The notes beneath the pieces are model-generated. The model saw only the letters and a program-made list of their open reading frames with translations. It was not told the DNA's origin and ran no database searches. The translations under genes were made by a program, and so were the position numbers. Below, in pieces: positions 23,563 through 33,094 of a stretch of DNA of 64,000 nucleotides; the stretch's first letter is position 1; every line of letters starts with the position of its first letter. Source of the stretch: Dinoroseobacter sp039192165 (GTDB lineage: Bacteria > Pseudomonadota > Alphaproteobacteria > Rhodobacterales > Rhodobacteraceae); the NCBI GenBank assembly GCA_039192165.1, contig JBCCXD010000010.1, positions 1 to 64,000 on the forward strand. Direction: 5' to 3'.

Positions 23563-24876
23563 ATGTCCGACCTTTTCAATACACCCGAGACTTCTGCACC
23601 GGCAGATACATCCAAACGCCCGCTCGCTGACCGCCTGCGTCCGAAAGCTCTGTCGGACGTGATCGGACAAAACCACTTGCTTGCATCAGATGCCCCGCTT
23701 GGCAGCATGCTTGCGGCCGGAAATCTGGGCTCGGTGATTTTTTGGGGGCCGCCGGGGGTCGGCAAAACCACGATTGCCCGGCTTCTGGCACAGCACAGCG
23801 ATCTGGAGTTTGTACAGATCAGTGCGATCTTCACCGGCGTGTCCGACCTGCGCAAGGAGTTCGAGGCGGCGAAACTCCGGAAGCGAAACGGTCGCGGTAC
23901 CTTGCTTTTTGTCGATGAGATTCACCGTTTCAACAAAGCCCAGCAGGATGGGTTCCTGCCTCATATGGAGGATGGAACTCTTGTTCTTGTGGGCGCGACC
24001 ACTGAAAACCCGTCCTTTGAGTTGAATGCAGCCGTTCTGAGTCGAGCGCAGGTTTTGGTCCTGAAGCGTCTCGACGCGTCCTCGTTGGAGATCCTTCTGA
24101 CCAGAGCTGAAGAGACGCTGGGTGTTCGACTGCCGCTGGACCCTACTGCGCGAACCCTTCTGATCGAGATGGCAGATGGAGACGGGCGGGCGTTACTGAA
24201 CCTGGTTGAGCAAATCGCCTTGAGCGACCCCAAAACTCCGATCGATGCAGCTGGCCTGTCGGGGCGCCTTTCGCGTCGGGCCGCGCAATATGACAAGGGC
24301 GGCGACGGTCACTACAATCTGATTTCCGCGCTTCATAAATCTGTTCGTGGATCGGATCCCGACGCATCGCTCTATTGGTTGGCGCGCATGCTGACGGCGG
24401 GCGAAGACCCGCGATACCTGATGCGGCGGATCACGCGCATGGCAGTGGAGGATATCGGGCTGGCGGATCCCCAAGCGCAGACCGTGTGCCTGGACAGCTG
24501 GCAAACCTACGAACGTCTGGGGTCTCCGGAAGGCGAACTGGCGATCGCTCAGGCTGTGATTTATCTCGCGCTTGCTCCGAAATCGAATGCTTCCTACATC
24601 GCCTATAAGGGCGCCATGAAGACCGCCAAAGCAACGGGGTCCGCGCCACCGCCAAAGCACATTCTGAATGCGCCGACGCAGCTGATGAAAGATGAAGGCT
24701 ACGGCGACGGCTATGCCTATGACCATGATGCCGCAGATGGTTTCTCAGGGCAGGCCTATTTCCCCGATGGAATGGAACGTGTCGATTTTTATACCCCTGT
24801 GGCCCGGGGGTTCGAACGTGAGCTGGAAAAGCGTCTGGCGTATTTCTCGAAGCTCCGTGCGAAGCGGCAGAGTTGA
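23563..24876 (+). CDS. rarA: replication-associated recombination protein A
   Basis: RarA/MgsA (WRNIP1 family) is an AAA+ clamp-loader-like ATPase acting at stalled forks. The 437-residue product has ADRLRPKALSDVIGQNHLL, Walker A GPPGVGKTT, Walker B LFVDEIHRFN and the C-terminal DEGYGDGYAYDHDA tetramerisation region. I chose ATG 23563 (MSDLFNTPE). The frame is open another 162 bases upstream but that part is low-complexity and unlike the family. Confidence 0.93.
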   Translation: MSDLFNTPETSAPADTSKRPLADRLRPKALSDVIGQNHLLASDAPLGSMLAAGNLGSVIFWGPPGVGKTTIARLLAQHSDLEFVQISAIFTGVSDLRKEFEAAKLRKRNGRGTLLFVDEIHRFNKAQQDGFLPHMEDGTLVLVGATTENPSFELNAAVLSRAQVLVLKRLDASSLEILLTRAEETLGVRLPLDPTARTLLIEMADGDGRALLNLVEQIALSDPKTPIDAAGLSGRLSRRAAQYDKGGDGHYNLISALHKSVRGSDPDASLYWLARMLTAGEDPRYLMRRITRMAVEDIGLADPQAQTVCLDSWQTYERLGSPEGELAIAQAVIYLALAPKSNASYIAYKGAMKTAKATGSAPPPKHILNAPTQLMKDEGYGDGYAYDHDAADGFSGQAYFPDGMERVDFYTPVARGFERELEKRLAYFSKLRAKRQS

Positions 24877-24907
24877 CATCGCCGCCGCAACGCCGGACAG
24901 AAGCGCC

Positions 24908-25288
24908 ATGATGCCTGCACTACTACAAGTCGCGCTTGGAGGCGCCGTAGGCGCCAGCTGCCGGTGGCTGCTCGGCCTGGCGATTGTGCGCCATTTCGGA
25001 TTTACACCTCTGCCATTAGCCGTGATGACGGCCAACGTGTTGGGCTCATTCCTGATGGGCCTCTTTGTTGTACTGGCTGCGCAGCGAGGCCTCACACACC
25101 TGTCTCCGCTCGTCGTGACAGGGCTTTTGGGCGGGTTTACGACGTTTTCTGCGTTTTCCCTGGAAACGGTGAACTTGATTGAAAGGGGTCAGATTGGCCT
25201 CGCCGGTTGGTATGTCTTGCTGTCGGTGGTGCTATCGGTCGGAGGCTTAATGGTGGGTCTTTGGGTGGCACGAGGCCTGCTCGCATGA
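24908..25288 (+). CDS. crcB: fluoride channel CrcB/Fluc
   Basis: This 126-residue protein with four membrane segments has the Fluc signatures NVLGSFLMG and GGFTTFSAFSLE (pore Phe and Thr/Ser track). It exports fluoride as an antiparallel dimer. It lies 31 bases after rarA and overlaps rluC by 4 nt. There is no room for a fluoride riboswitch, so it is expressed with the operon. Confidence 0.93.
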   Translation: MMPALLQVALGGAVGASCRWLLGLAIVRHFGFTPLPLAVMTANVLGSFLMGLFVVLAAQRGLTHLSPLVVTGLLGGFTTFSAFSLETVNLIERGQIGLAGWYVLLSVVLSVGGLMVGLWVARGLLA

Positions 25289-26337
25289 GCGGCGTGCAAA
25301 ATCTGACTGTGTCGCCCGAGGAAGGCGATCAGAGGCTCGACCGCTGGTTTCGTCGCCGGTTTCCGCATATCGCCCAGGGTCGGATCGAAAAGATGTGCCG
25401 GAAGGGCGAAATTCGTGTCGATGGCGGCCGCGTGAAAGCCGCCACGCGTGTGAGCGCGGGACAGTCCGTTCGCATACCACCACTGCCTGTGGCGACAGAG
25501 GCGTCGAGACCAGCGCGGGCAGCCAAGCCCCAGGTTTCGGAAGCGGACCGCAAGATGCTGCAAAGCGCAGTGCTGTTTCGCGATGCACATATCCTCGCGA
25601 TAAACAAACCCCCGGGCTTGCCGGTCCAGGGGGGCTCTGGTCAGCGTCGGCACCTTGACGGTATGTCGGAGGTCCTGAAGTTCGATCTTGATGAGAAACC
25701 TCGCCTTGTGCATCGCCTCGATAAGGATACCTCGGGGGTCCTGATCATGGCCCGTTCCCGCCAGGTGGCGGCTGGGCTGACCGCAGCCTTTCGGGCGCGC
25801 GAGACCCGTAAAATTTACTGGGCAGCGGTGGCAGGGGTTCCTCAACCCCGGTTTGGAACGATCAAATACGCGCTTGAGAAAGCCTCCGGCCATGGCAAAG
25901 GTGGGGAAGCCGAAAAAATGATCTGCATCGATCCGCGCGATTTGCCCGCGCACCCGAATGCCAAGCGTGCGACAACCGATTTTGCCGTTCTTTCCGCGCT
26001 TGCGCGACGCGTTTCTTGGTGTGCACTTGTCCCAGTTACAGGCCGCACGCACCAATTGCGCGCCCACATGTCCGAGATGGGACATCCGATTATCGGGGAT
26101 GGCAAATATGGCGGAAGCAGTCAGGAAAATCTTGGTGACGGGTGGGGTGCACAATTAGGGGGCGAGCTGTCAAAAAAGCTCCACCTGCACGCACGCAGCC
26201 TGTCTCTGATCCATCCCGTTACGGAGGCGACCTTGACGCTGACAGCACCGCTCCCCGAACATATGGCGCGGACATGGGATGATCTGGGCTGGGACGTGGC
26301 CGACGTTCCCGAAGACCCTTTCGAAGACCTCGCATGA
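25285..26337 (+). CDS. rluC: 23S rRNA pseudouridine synthase, RluC/RluD type
   Basis: The 350-residue protein has an N-terminal S4 domain (GDQRLDRWFRRRFPHIAQGR) and the RluA-family catalytic motif HRLDKDTSGVLIMARS, with Asp as nucleophile. The S4 domain excludes RluA; RluC is the best match, RluD possible. It overlaps crcB upstream (ATGA) and the HAD gene downstream (4 nt). Confidence 0.88.
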   Translation: MSGVQNLTVSPEEGDQRLDRWFRRRFPHIAQGRIEKMCRKGEIRVDGGRVKAATRVSAGQSVRIPPLPVATEASRPARAAKPQVSEADRKMLQSAVLFRDAHILAINKPPGLPVQGGSGQRRHLDGMSEVLKFDLDEKPRLVHRLDKDTSGVLIMARSRQVAAGLTAAFRARETRKIYWAAVAGVPQPRFGTIKYALEKASGHGKGGEAEKMICIDPRDLPAHPNAKRATTDFAVLSALARRVSWCALVPVTGRTHQLRAHMSEMGHPIIGDGKYGGSSQENLGDGWGAQLGGELSKKLHLHARSLSLIHPVTEATLTLTAPLPEHMARTWDDLGWDVADVPEDPFEDLA

Positions 26338-27014
26338 CCCTAAAACTTGTCCTTTTCGATGTCGATGGAACGCTTGTCGACAGTCAGGCCCAAATCATGG
26401 CCGCGATGACACATGCTTTCGAGGCGGAGAACCTCGCGGCTCCGGATCGTGCTGCAGTGCGCGGGATCATTGGGTTGTCTCTAAGCAACGCGATCGGACG
26501 ACTTGCGCCGGAGGTTGCCCCGAGTGGCGTGGAGCGGCTCGTGGAGCGCTACAAGGACGCCTATGTTGCGCAACGTGTGATCGGTGGCGGCGAATCTGCT
26601 TCTCCGCTGTATCCGGGTGCACTGCACGCTCTGGAGGCTCTCTCTCAACAAGACAGTGTTCTTTTGGGCGTTGCGACAGGGAAGTCCATGCGCGGCCTGA
26701 AACATCTTTTTGACGCGTACGACCTGGCGCGCTTCTTTGTCACCATCCAGGTTGCTGACAATCATCCCTCAAAACCCCATCCTTCTATGGTGTTGGCGGC
26801 ATTGTCTGAGACCGGTGTTGATGCCAAGGACGCTGTGATTCTCGGCGACACAAGTTTCGATATGGAAATGGGAAAGGCGGGCGGGGTGCACAGGCTCGGT
26901 GTGGCATGGGGCTACCATGATCCGAACGCATTGCGTGAGGCCGGCGCCACGCGCGTGCTCGAAAGCTATGCCGAGCTGCTTCCGGCCCTGGATCAGATCT
27001 GGAGACTGCCATGA
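26334..27014 (+). CDS. HAD-IA hydrolase, phosphoglycolate-phosphatase-like
   Basis: This 226-residue HAD phosphatase has motif I FDVDGTLVDS (residues 8-17), a helical cap, and motif IV GDTSFDMEMGKAGG. The cap is of the C1 type found in Gph-like enzymes. The substrate is not certain; it is probably a small phosphometabolite. It overlaps both neighbours by 4 nt in the rarA-crcB-rluC-HAD-ATP12 operon. Confidence 0.88.
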   Translation: MTLKLVLFDVDGTLVDSQAQIMAAMTHAFEAENLAAPDRAAVRGIIGLSLSNAIGRLAPEVAPSGVERLVERYKDAYVAQRVIGGGESASPLYPGALHALEALSQQDSVLLGVATGKSMRGLKHLFDAYDLARFFVTIQVADNHPSKPHPSMVLAALSETGVDAKDAVILGDTSFDMEMGKAGGVHRLGVAWGYHDPNALREAGATRVLESYAELLPALDQIWRLP

Positions 27015-27727
27015 GCGGATGGGCTGCAAAACGGTTCTGGACCGCTTCAGAAGTTGTCGAGTGCGAAGGTGGCTTCACAGTCACGCTCGACAGCCGACCT
27101 GTGCGCACACCACTCAAAAGACTACTCGTTGTGCCCACTGAAGCTTTTGCGAAGGCCATCGCTGAAGAATGGGGTGCACAGGAGGAAATCGTCAATCCAA
27201 GCACGATGCCCTTTACCCGCGCCGCGAATGCTGCGCTCGACAAGGTCAGTGCGCAGCGGGAGGACGTCTGTGAGCTGTTGGCCGCATATGCCGGTACCGA
27301 TTTGCTGTGTTATCGCGCAACCGGGCCGAAGATGCTGATTGCGCGGCAGGCCTCTGGCTGGGACGCGCATCTGGACTGGGCCGCGCGGCGTTTTTCAGCG
27401 CCATTGAAAATCACGTCTGGTGTGATCCCGGTGGACCAGCCTGCGGAAAGCTTGAAGGTTTACCTGCGGCGCGTGCAGGAATTCTCAGACTTTGAGCTTA
27501 CCGGATTTCATGATCTCGTGGCCATTTCCGGCTCTCTTGTTCTTGCGCTTGCCGTCGCCGAGGGCAGGATTTCGGCGAGCGAGGCGTATGATTTGTCTCG
27601 AATCGATGAGCACTGGCAGATCGAACAGTGGGGTGAGGACGAGGAAGCGACCGAACTGGCCGAACGAAAGCGGTTTGAGTTCGTGCGCGCGCACGATGTT
27701 ATGAAGATGTCCCGCCTCCCGGAATAG
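27011..27727 (+). CDS. ATP12-family F1-ATPase assembly chaperone
   Basis: The 238-residue protein matches ATP12, which holds the F1 alpha subunit during ATP synthase assembly in mitochondria and alphaproteobacteria. The typical FTVTLDSRPVRTPLKRLLVV start and EEWGAQEEIVNPSTMPFTRA block are present. It closes the operon that begins with rarA. Confidence 0.92.
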   Translation: MSGWAAKRFWTASEVVECEGGFTVTLDSRPVRTPLKRLLVVPTEAFAKAIAEEWGAQEEIVNPSTMPFTRAANAALDKVSAQREDVCELLAAYAGTDLLCYRATGPKMLIARQASGWDAHLDWAARRFSAPLKITSGVIPVDQPAESLKVYLRRVQEFSDFELTGFHDLVAISGSLVLALAVAEGRISASEAYDLSRIDEHWQIEQWGEDEEATELAERKRFEFVRAHDVMKMSRLPE

Positions 27728-28075
27728 TTGAACTTTATTAAGTTGACGTTGCGTCGGTTGCGGTTTGAACCTTGGTGCTGTCAGCACTGATTTCCCGTTG
27801 CGGATCAGGGCGCTATTGGGCGCCCAATTCCTTGAGTTGATTGAGAAATGATCGCTGATAATCCAATATGCCCAAAACAAAGGCATTTGGTCCCGATATC
27901 GAAACGCGTTTCACCCCTGAAAAAGAAAGCGGAAAGCGCCACTTGACGCCATTTTGGGAAAATGCCCAATTTGGCATCGCTGGGTGGGGAGTATCTTCAT
28001 CCGAGAGTTCAATGCCTGTGCGGGACGTGCAGGACACAGCTGCAAGAAAGCAGCGACCACCAGGAAGAGGTAAAA
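27728..28075 (+). promoter_or_regulatory. bztA upstream region with TTGGG/CCCAA dyads
   Basis: This 348-base gap has no convincing gene. It contains ATTGGGCGCCCAAT (27815-27828), a perfect 14-bp palindrome. A second TTGGG (27954-27958) / CCCAA (27965-27969) pair lies 6 bases apart and just downstream of a TTGACG (27943-27948) that could be a -35 box. The shared half-site suggests one regulator, unidentified. Confidence 0.45.
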
Positions 28076-29092
28076 ATGAGAAAATCCGTATTTTTGGGCG
28101 CGCTTACCGTCGCCGGTATGATGGCGAGCGTGGCGACTGCCGATACGCTGCAGGAAGTGCGTGACCGCGGCGCGGTCAACTGCGGGATCAGCACTGGCCT
28201 CGTCGGCTTTGCGTCGCAGGACGCAAACGGCGAATGGCAGGGATTTGACGTTTCAATCTGCCGCGCTGTCGCGGCTGCGGTCTTTGGCGACCAGAACGCT
28301 GTCAACTACAACCCGGTGACCAACCAGGTGCGCTTCGAGGTTCTGAACTCCGGCGAGATTGATCTGCTGGCGCGGAACACCACGTGGACCTTCTCGCGTG
28401 ACGTGGACCTGCGGCTCGAATTCACCGGCATCAACTACTACGATGGTCAGGGCTTCATGGTGCCGCGTTCGCTGGGCGTATCGTCGGCAACCGAGCTCGA
28501 CGGCGCTCGTGTGTGCATTCAGAAAGGTACGACAACCGAGCTGAACCTCGCGGACTTCTTCCGCGCGAACAACATCAGCTTCGAGCCGGTTCCGATCTCA
28601 ACAGCATCTGAAGCGCAGCAGCAGTATCTGGCAGAGGCCTGCGACGTCTACACCACAGACGCATCCGGCCTTGCAGCAACCCGCGCAGCGTTTGAAACTC
28701 CGGGCGATCACGTGGTGCTGCCTGAAATCATCTCCAAAGAGCCGCTGGGCCCACTTGTTCGTCACGGCGACAACGAATGGGGTGATATTGTGCGCTGGTC
28801 GCTCAACACCCTCATCGCAGCGGAAGAGCTTGGCGTGACGTCTGCGAACGTCGACGAGCTGGCGGCCGGTACTGACAATCCGGAGATCAACCGTCTGCTT
28901 GGCACCGAAGGCAATCTCGGTGAGATGCTGGGCCTCTCCGCAGACTTCGCGGCGAACATCATCCGCGCTGTAGGCAACTATGGCGAAGTGTTCGAAACCC
29001 ACATCGGGGAGAACACACCGATCGGTCTGGCACGGGGGCTGAACGCCCAGTGGACCGAAGGCGGCCTGCTCTACTCGCCGCCGTTCCGCTAA
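28076..29092 (+). CDS. bztA: periplasmic amino-acid-binding protein of Bzt system
   Basis: The 338-residue family-3 solute-binding protein has a cleaved signal peptide (RKSVFLGALTVAGMMASVATA), then DTLQEVRDRGAVNCGIS. It matches BztA/AapJ, which bind glutamate, glutamine, aspartate and asparagine. The start at 28076 follows AGGAAGAGG. A terminator separates it from the permease genes. Confidence 0.95.
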   Translation: MRKSVFLGALTVAGMMASVATADTLQEVRDRGAVNCGISTGLVGFASQDANGEWQGFDVSICRAVAAAVFGDQNAVNYNPVTNQVRFEVLNSGEIDLLARNTTWTFSRDVDLRLEFTGINYYDGQGFMVPRSLGVSSATELDGARVCIQKGTTTELNLADFFRANNISFEPVPISTASEAQQQYLAEACDVYTTDASGLAATRAAFETPGDHVVLPEIISKEPLGPLVRHGDNEWGDIVRWSLNTLIAAEELGVTSANVDELAAGTDNPEINRLLGTEGNLGEMLGLSADFAANIIRAVGNYGEVFETHIGENTPIGLARGLNAQWTEGGLLYSPPFR

Positions 29093-29101
29093 GGACAAAA
29101 T

Positions 29102-29135
29102 AAAGGGCGCGGGCGAAACCCCGCGCCCTTTTTCC
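29102..29135 (+). terminator. terminator between bztA and bztB
   Basis: AAAGGGCGCGGG (29102-29113) and CCCGCGCCCTTT (29120-29131) form a perfect 12-bp stem with a 6-base loop, then TTTCC. Partial termination here would give much more binding protein than permease, a common design in ABC importers. Confidence 0.85.
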
Positions 29136-29209
29136 TTCTGGAAGATTTGAAACAGCGGGCAAGCGCAAAGACGCACATCCGATAAGCTCGCGACCATCAG
29201 GGGACCTAA

Positions 29210-30445
29210 ATGACGACATTCAGCGATCCGCCGCCCACCAGCGGCCCGCCAACCCAGGCGTTTTCGCTCGGCATGCTGATCAACGATACGCGCTACCGCG
29301 GGTATACGTTTCAATTCATTGCCTTGTGCGCGTTGATTTTCTTTTTCGGCTGGATGATCTGGAACGCGATCCAGAACCTTGCAGCTTTGGGACAGGACAT
29401 CGATTTCTCGTTCCTGGGTCAGCCGGCAAGCTATGAAATCGACCAGAAGCTGATCCCGTACACGTCCACTGATTCACATATGAGGGCCGCGTTTGTCGGA
29501 CTTCTGAACACACTTCTGGTTGCCTTCCTCGGGTGCATAACCGCCACGATTTTCGGTGTGATCGCAGGTGTGCTACGCCTGTCGAATAACTGGCTGATCG
29601 CGAAGATCATGTCGCTCTACGTCGAAATTTTCCGGAATATTCCGGTCCTGATCTGGATCGTGATCGTGTCTTCGGTGATGAGCCAGGCGCTGCCGTCTCC
29701 GCGCGCATTTCGCGGCGAGACACCTGAGGCCACGATGGCGTTCTGGGACTCCGTCGCCTTTACAAACCGCGGGGTCTATGTGCCCGCCCCGGTTTGGAAT
29801 AATGGATCTTGGGTCGTCGTGGCAGTCTTTTTGCTGTCCATTGTCGCGATCTTCGCGCTTCGGTCATATTCGAAGAAACTTCTTTTCGAAACCGGGCGGT
29901 TGATCCCAACGGGCTGGCCTTCGGTCGCGTTGTTCTTTATTCCGTCGATCCTGGCTTTCTACATTATGGGCAAGCCGATCGGCCTCGATTACCCGTCGCT
30001 GGGTGGTTTCAACTTCATCGGAGGTATGAACCTTCGTGGTACGTTAATCGCGCTTTGGTTCGCGCTCGCGCTCTATACCGGAGCATTCATCGCAGAAAAC
30101 GTACGTGCCGGTATTCTGGCGGTTTCCAAGGGGCAGACTGAAGCGGCAGCGGCGCTTGGCCTCCGGCCGAACCGGATTATGAGCCTGATCATTCTGCCGC
30201 AAGCCCTGCGGGTGATCATTCCGCCACTCATTTCACAGTACCTGAACCTGACCAAGAACAGCTCTCTGGCAGCTGCGATTGGCTACATGGATCTGACCGG
30301 GACGTTGGGCGGCGTGACGCTCAACCAGACGGGTCGCTCGTTCGAATGCGTCCTGCTTTTGATGTTGTTCTACCTCATCATCTCTCTGAGCATTTCGGCT
30401 TTGATGAATATCTACAACAACGCTGTTAAGCTGAAGGAGCGCTGA
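29210..30445 (+). CDS. bztB: amino-acid ABC transporter permease BztB
   Basis: This 411-residue inner-membrane permease is larger than the usual ~220 residues, as in Bzt/Aap systems. The EAA loop (SKGQTEAAAALGLRPNRIMS) lies near residue 303. It pairs with BztC as a heterodimer. Only one base separates its stop from bztC. Confidence 0.94.
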   Translation: MTTFSDPPPTSGPPTQAFSLGMLINDTRYRGYTFQFIALCALIFFFGWMIWNAIQNLAALGQDIDFSFLGQPASYEIDQKLIPYTSTDSHMRAAFVGLLNTLLVAFLGCITATIFGVIAGVLRLSNNWLIAKIMSLYVEIFRNIPVLIWIVIVSSVMSQALPSPRAFRGETPEATMAFWDSVAFTNRGVYVPAPVWNNGSWVVVAVFLLSIVAIFALRSYSKKLLFETGRLIPTGWPSVALFFIPSILAFYIMGKPIGLDYPSLGGFNFIGGMNLRGTLIALWFALALYTGAFIAENVRAGILAVSKGQTEAAAALGLRPNRIMSLIILPQALRVIIPPLISQYLNLTKNSSLAAAIGYMDLTGTLGGVTLNQTGRSFECVLLLMLFYLIISLSISALMNIYNNAVKLKER

Positions 30446-30446
30446 G

Positions 30447-31751
30447 ATGAGTGATACTCAAACCAACAGCTCCGTCGCGTTTGTCCAAACGGAGCAAATT
30501 CCACCGAGCCCGCCTCCGGCGAGCGAAGTTGGTATTGTTAACTGGCTGCGCAGCAAACTCTTCTATTCGATACCCTCATCGGTAATGACCCTGCTGGCCA
30601 TCGCGTTTATCTACTGGCTGTGCTCCATCATCCTGCCTTGGGTCTTCAATGGCGTTTGGGACGCCACATCGATCCGTGACTGTCGCGATCAGTTGCAGGG
30701 CGCGACCGGGGGCTGCTTTGCCGTGATCTCCGAGCGTTGGCCGCAACTGATCTTCGGGAACTACCCTGCCGATGAGTATTGGCGCGCTGTTCTGGCGCTG
30801 ATCGGATTGTTTGTCGCTTTGGCACCTGTGCTGTTCTTCAACCTGCCACGTCAATTGCTGTGGTTTACGGGGCTCTTCCCGTTCATTGCGTATTGGCTGA
30901 TTTGGGGTGGATCGCTGTGGGTGTCGATTTTCGCGCTTGTCGGTGTGGTCGTCGGCTTTTTCGTTTTCCGGGCATTGTCTGAACGATCCTTCTTCGGTGC
31001 TATCGTTGCTGGAATTTTTGCAACGCTGTTGTTCTGGATTTTCCTCACGCCTGCGCTCTCTGGTGCGCTCAGTGGGATCATCCCGCTGATGCTGGTTCCG
31101 GTTGAAAGCCGGTTCATCGGCGGGTTCATGATCAACTTCATTCTCGGAACCTCGGGCATCGCATTGTCCTTGCCGCTGGGAATAGCTCTGGCACTTGGTC
31201 GGCAATCAAACCTGCCAATCATCAAAGGCATCTGTGTGGTTTTCATCGAATTCATCAGAGGTGTTCCGTTGATCACCCTGCTGTTTGTGGCGTCGGTCAT
31301 GCTGGCCTATTTCTTGCCGCCGGGGACCACATTCGACCTTGTGCTGCGGGTGATCATTATGGTGACGCTCTTTGCTGCAGCGTATATCGCGGAGGCGATC
31401 CGCGGAGGGCTGGCGGCCTTGTCGCGCGGCCAGTATGAAGCTGCAGACAGCCTCGGGCTGGATTACTGGCAGGCGATGCGTCTCATTATCCTGCCTCAGG
31501 CACTAAAGATCTCGATCCCGTCGATCGTGAATATTGCGATTGGTCTTTTCAAAGACACAACGCTTGTCTCGATCATTTCAATGTTCGACGTCCTTGGCAT
31601 GATCCAAGGCCCGATCCTGTCTTCAACGGAATGGTTCGGCGTCTATTGGGAACTTCTGGCCTTTGCTGGCCTGCTATTCTTCGTCTTCTGCTACGGCATC
31701 TCACAATACTCCCAGTGGCTTGAGCGGCAGCTCAACACCGGGCATCGCTAA
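30447..31751 (+). CDS. bztC: amino-acid ABC transporter permease BztC
   Basis: This 434-residue permease has about eight or more hydrophobic segments and an EAA loop (SRGQYEAADSLGLDYWQAMR, ~residue 325). It has a long N-terminal extension of extra membrane helices and a Cys-containing loop, typical of BztC/AapM. It is followed by bztD after 15 bases. Confidence 0.94.
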   Translation: MSDTQTNSSVAFVQTEQIPPSPPPASEVGIVNWLRSKLFYSIPSSVMTLLAIAFIYWLCSIILPWVFNGVWDATSIRDCRDQLQGATGGCFAVISERWPQLIFGNYPADEYWRAVLALIGLFVALAPVLFFNLPRQLLWFTGLFPFIAYWLIWGGSLWVSIFALVGVVVGFFVFRALSERSFFGAIVAGIFATLLFWIFLTPALSGALSGIIPLMLVPVESRFIGGFMINFILGTSGIALSLPLGIALALGRQSNLPIIKGICVVFIEFIRGVPLITLLFVASVMLAYFLPPGTTFDLVLRVIIMVTLFAAAYIAEAIRGGLAALSRGQYEAADSLGLDYWQAMRLIILPQALKISIPSIVNIAIGLFKDTTLVSIISMFDVLGMIQGPILSSTEWFGVYWELLAFAGLLFFVFCYGISQYSQWLERQLNTGHR

Positions 31752-31766
31752 GGAAAGGGCACTGAA

Positions 31767-32546
31767 ATGGCTATGACAGACCAAAGCCCCGCAACAATGG
31801 AAGTCTCTGACGAGATCGCCATCACCATCGAGAGCATGAATAAGTGGTACGGACAGTTCCACGTGCTTCGTGACATCGATCTGACCGTCTATCGTGGCGA
31901 ACGGATCGTGATTTGCGGGCCGTCAGGGTCCGGAAAATCGACCCTGATCCGCTGCATCAACGCACTTGAAGAGCATCAGGCGGGCTCAATTACCGTTGAT
32001 GGCACTTTGCTGTCGTCCGACCTCAAGAACATCGACAAGATCCGGTCCGAGGTGGGCATGTGCTTCCAGCACTTCAACTTGTTTCCGCATCTGACGATTC
32101 TTGAGAACTGCACTCTGGCTCCGATCTGGGTCCGAAAAACACCCAAGAAGGAAGCCGAAGAAACGGCGATGCATTTTCTGGAGAAAGTTAAGATCCCGGA
32201 TCAGGCCAACAAGTATCCCGGGCAGCTGTCCGGTGGTCAGCAACAGCGCGTGGCGATCGCAAGATCGCTCTGCATGAAGCCGCGCATAATGCTGTTCGAT
32301 GAACCGACCTCGGCGCTCGATCCGGAGATGATCAAGGAGGTGCTCGATACCATGATCGAACTCGCAGAAGAGGGTATGACAATGCTCTGCGTTACCCATG
32401 AGATGGGGTTTGCCCGTCAAGTCGCCAACAGGGTGATTTTCATGGATGCGGGTCAGATCGTGGAGCAGAACGAGCCAGAGGAGTTCTTCAGCAATCCCAA
32501 GTCGGATCGCACAAAGCTGTTCTTGAGCCAGATCCTCGGTCACTGA
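31767..32546 (+). CDS. bztD: amino-acid ABC transporter ATPase BztD
   Basis: This 259-residue ATPase has Walker A GPSGSGKST, signature LSGGQQQRVAIAR, Walker B IMLFDEPTSALD and the H-loop VTHEMGF. It matches the GlnQ-type subfamily that energises polar amino-acid uptake. It is the last gene of the bzt operon. Confidence 0.96.
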   Translation: MAMTDQSPATMEVSDEIAITIESMNKWYGQFHVLRDIDLTVYRGERIVICGPSGSGKSTLIRCINALEEHQAGSITVDGTLLSSDLKNIDKIRSEVGMCFQHFNLFPHLTILENCTLAPIWVRKTPKKEAEETAMHFLEKVKIPDQANKYPGQLSGGQQQRVAIARSLCMKPRIMLFDEPTSALDPEMIKEVLDTMIELAEEGMTMLCVTHEMGFARQVANRVIFMDAGQIVEQNEPEEFFSNPKSDRTKLFLSQILGH

Positions 32547-32566
32547 TCTCTTTTAACAGCACTGAG

Positions 32567-32596
32567 AACTCCGGCACATGGGCCGGAGTTTTTTTA
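32567..32596 (+). terminator. intrinsic terminator after bztD
   Basis: AACTCCGGC (32567-32575) and GCCGGAGTT (32582-32590) form a perfect 9-bp stem with a 6-base loop and a T-run. Its end touches the last codons of the convergent sixA gene. Confidence 0.9.
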
Positions 32597-33094
32597 TGCC
32601 TTTCTGACCCCAAGGTCGTGCGGCGTGAGGAACTTAGACACTTTTCCTGAATGCCACTGCAAGCCTGACCAGTTTACAGTGTCAAAAGTCAGCACAGTTA
32701 GCGCGCCGGTCGGGTATTGCGCGAAACGGAAATGATTGGGCGTGGCCTCACATAGTCTGTCGCAGAGCTCAGCTATCCCAGGGTTATGTCCGATAACCAA
32801 AACCCGTTCACCTGATGCAGACCGGACCACGTCGAGCATTGCTTCAGCGTCGGCGTGGTAGAGCTTGGCCATCAAAACCGGTGCCCCGGGCAATCCAAGG
32901 CGTGCCCATGTTTCCTGGGTTCGAGCTGCGTCCGAACACAGCACCTTGTCTGGTGCCAGCCCTGCTTTGGCGATCCAGCCGCCAATTGCTACAGCGCCGC
33001 GTCGTCCCCGGCCGTTCAACGGGCGCTCATGATCGTCTCGCCCGGGATCTGCCCAGCTGGACTTTGCATGGCGCAGCAAAAGGAGGGTCTTCAT
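32594..33094 (-). CDS. sixA: SixA-type phosphohistidine phosphatase
   Basis: This 166-residue histidine-phosphatase-fold protein has the catalytic LLRHAKSSW (Arg8, His9) and VIGHNPGI motifs. SixA family members remove phosphate from His-phosphorylated phosphotransfer proteins; the target here is unknown. It overlaps the upstream Fe-S gene by 4 nt. Confidence 0.85.
   Translation of the reverse strand: MKTLLLLRHAKSSWADPGRDDHERPLNGRGRRGAVAIGGWIAKAGLAPDKVLCSDAARTQETWARLGLPGAPVLMAKLYHADAEAMLDVVRSASGERVLVIGHNPGIAELCDRLCEATPNHFRFAQYPTGALTVLTFDTVNWSGLQWHSGKVSKFLTPHDLGVRKA

Noticed and set aside
24877..24907. fluoride riboswitch before crcB
   Set aside because: The gap is only 31 bases, too short for the aptamer, and the gene is inside an operon.
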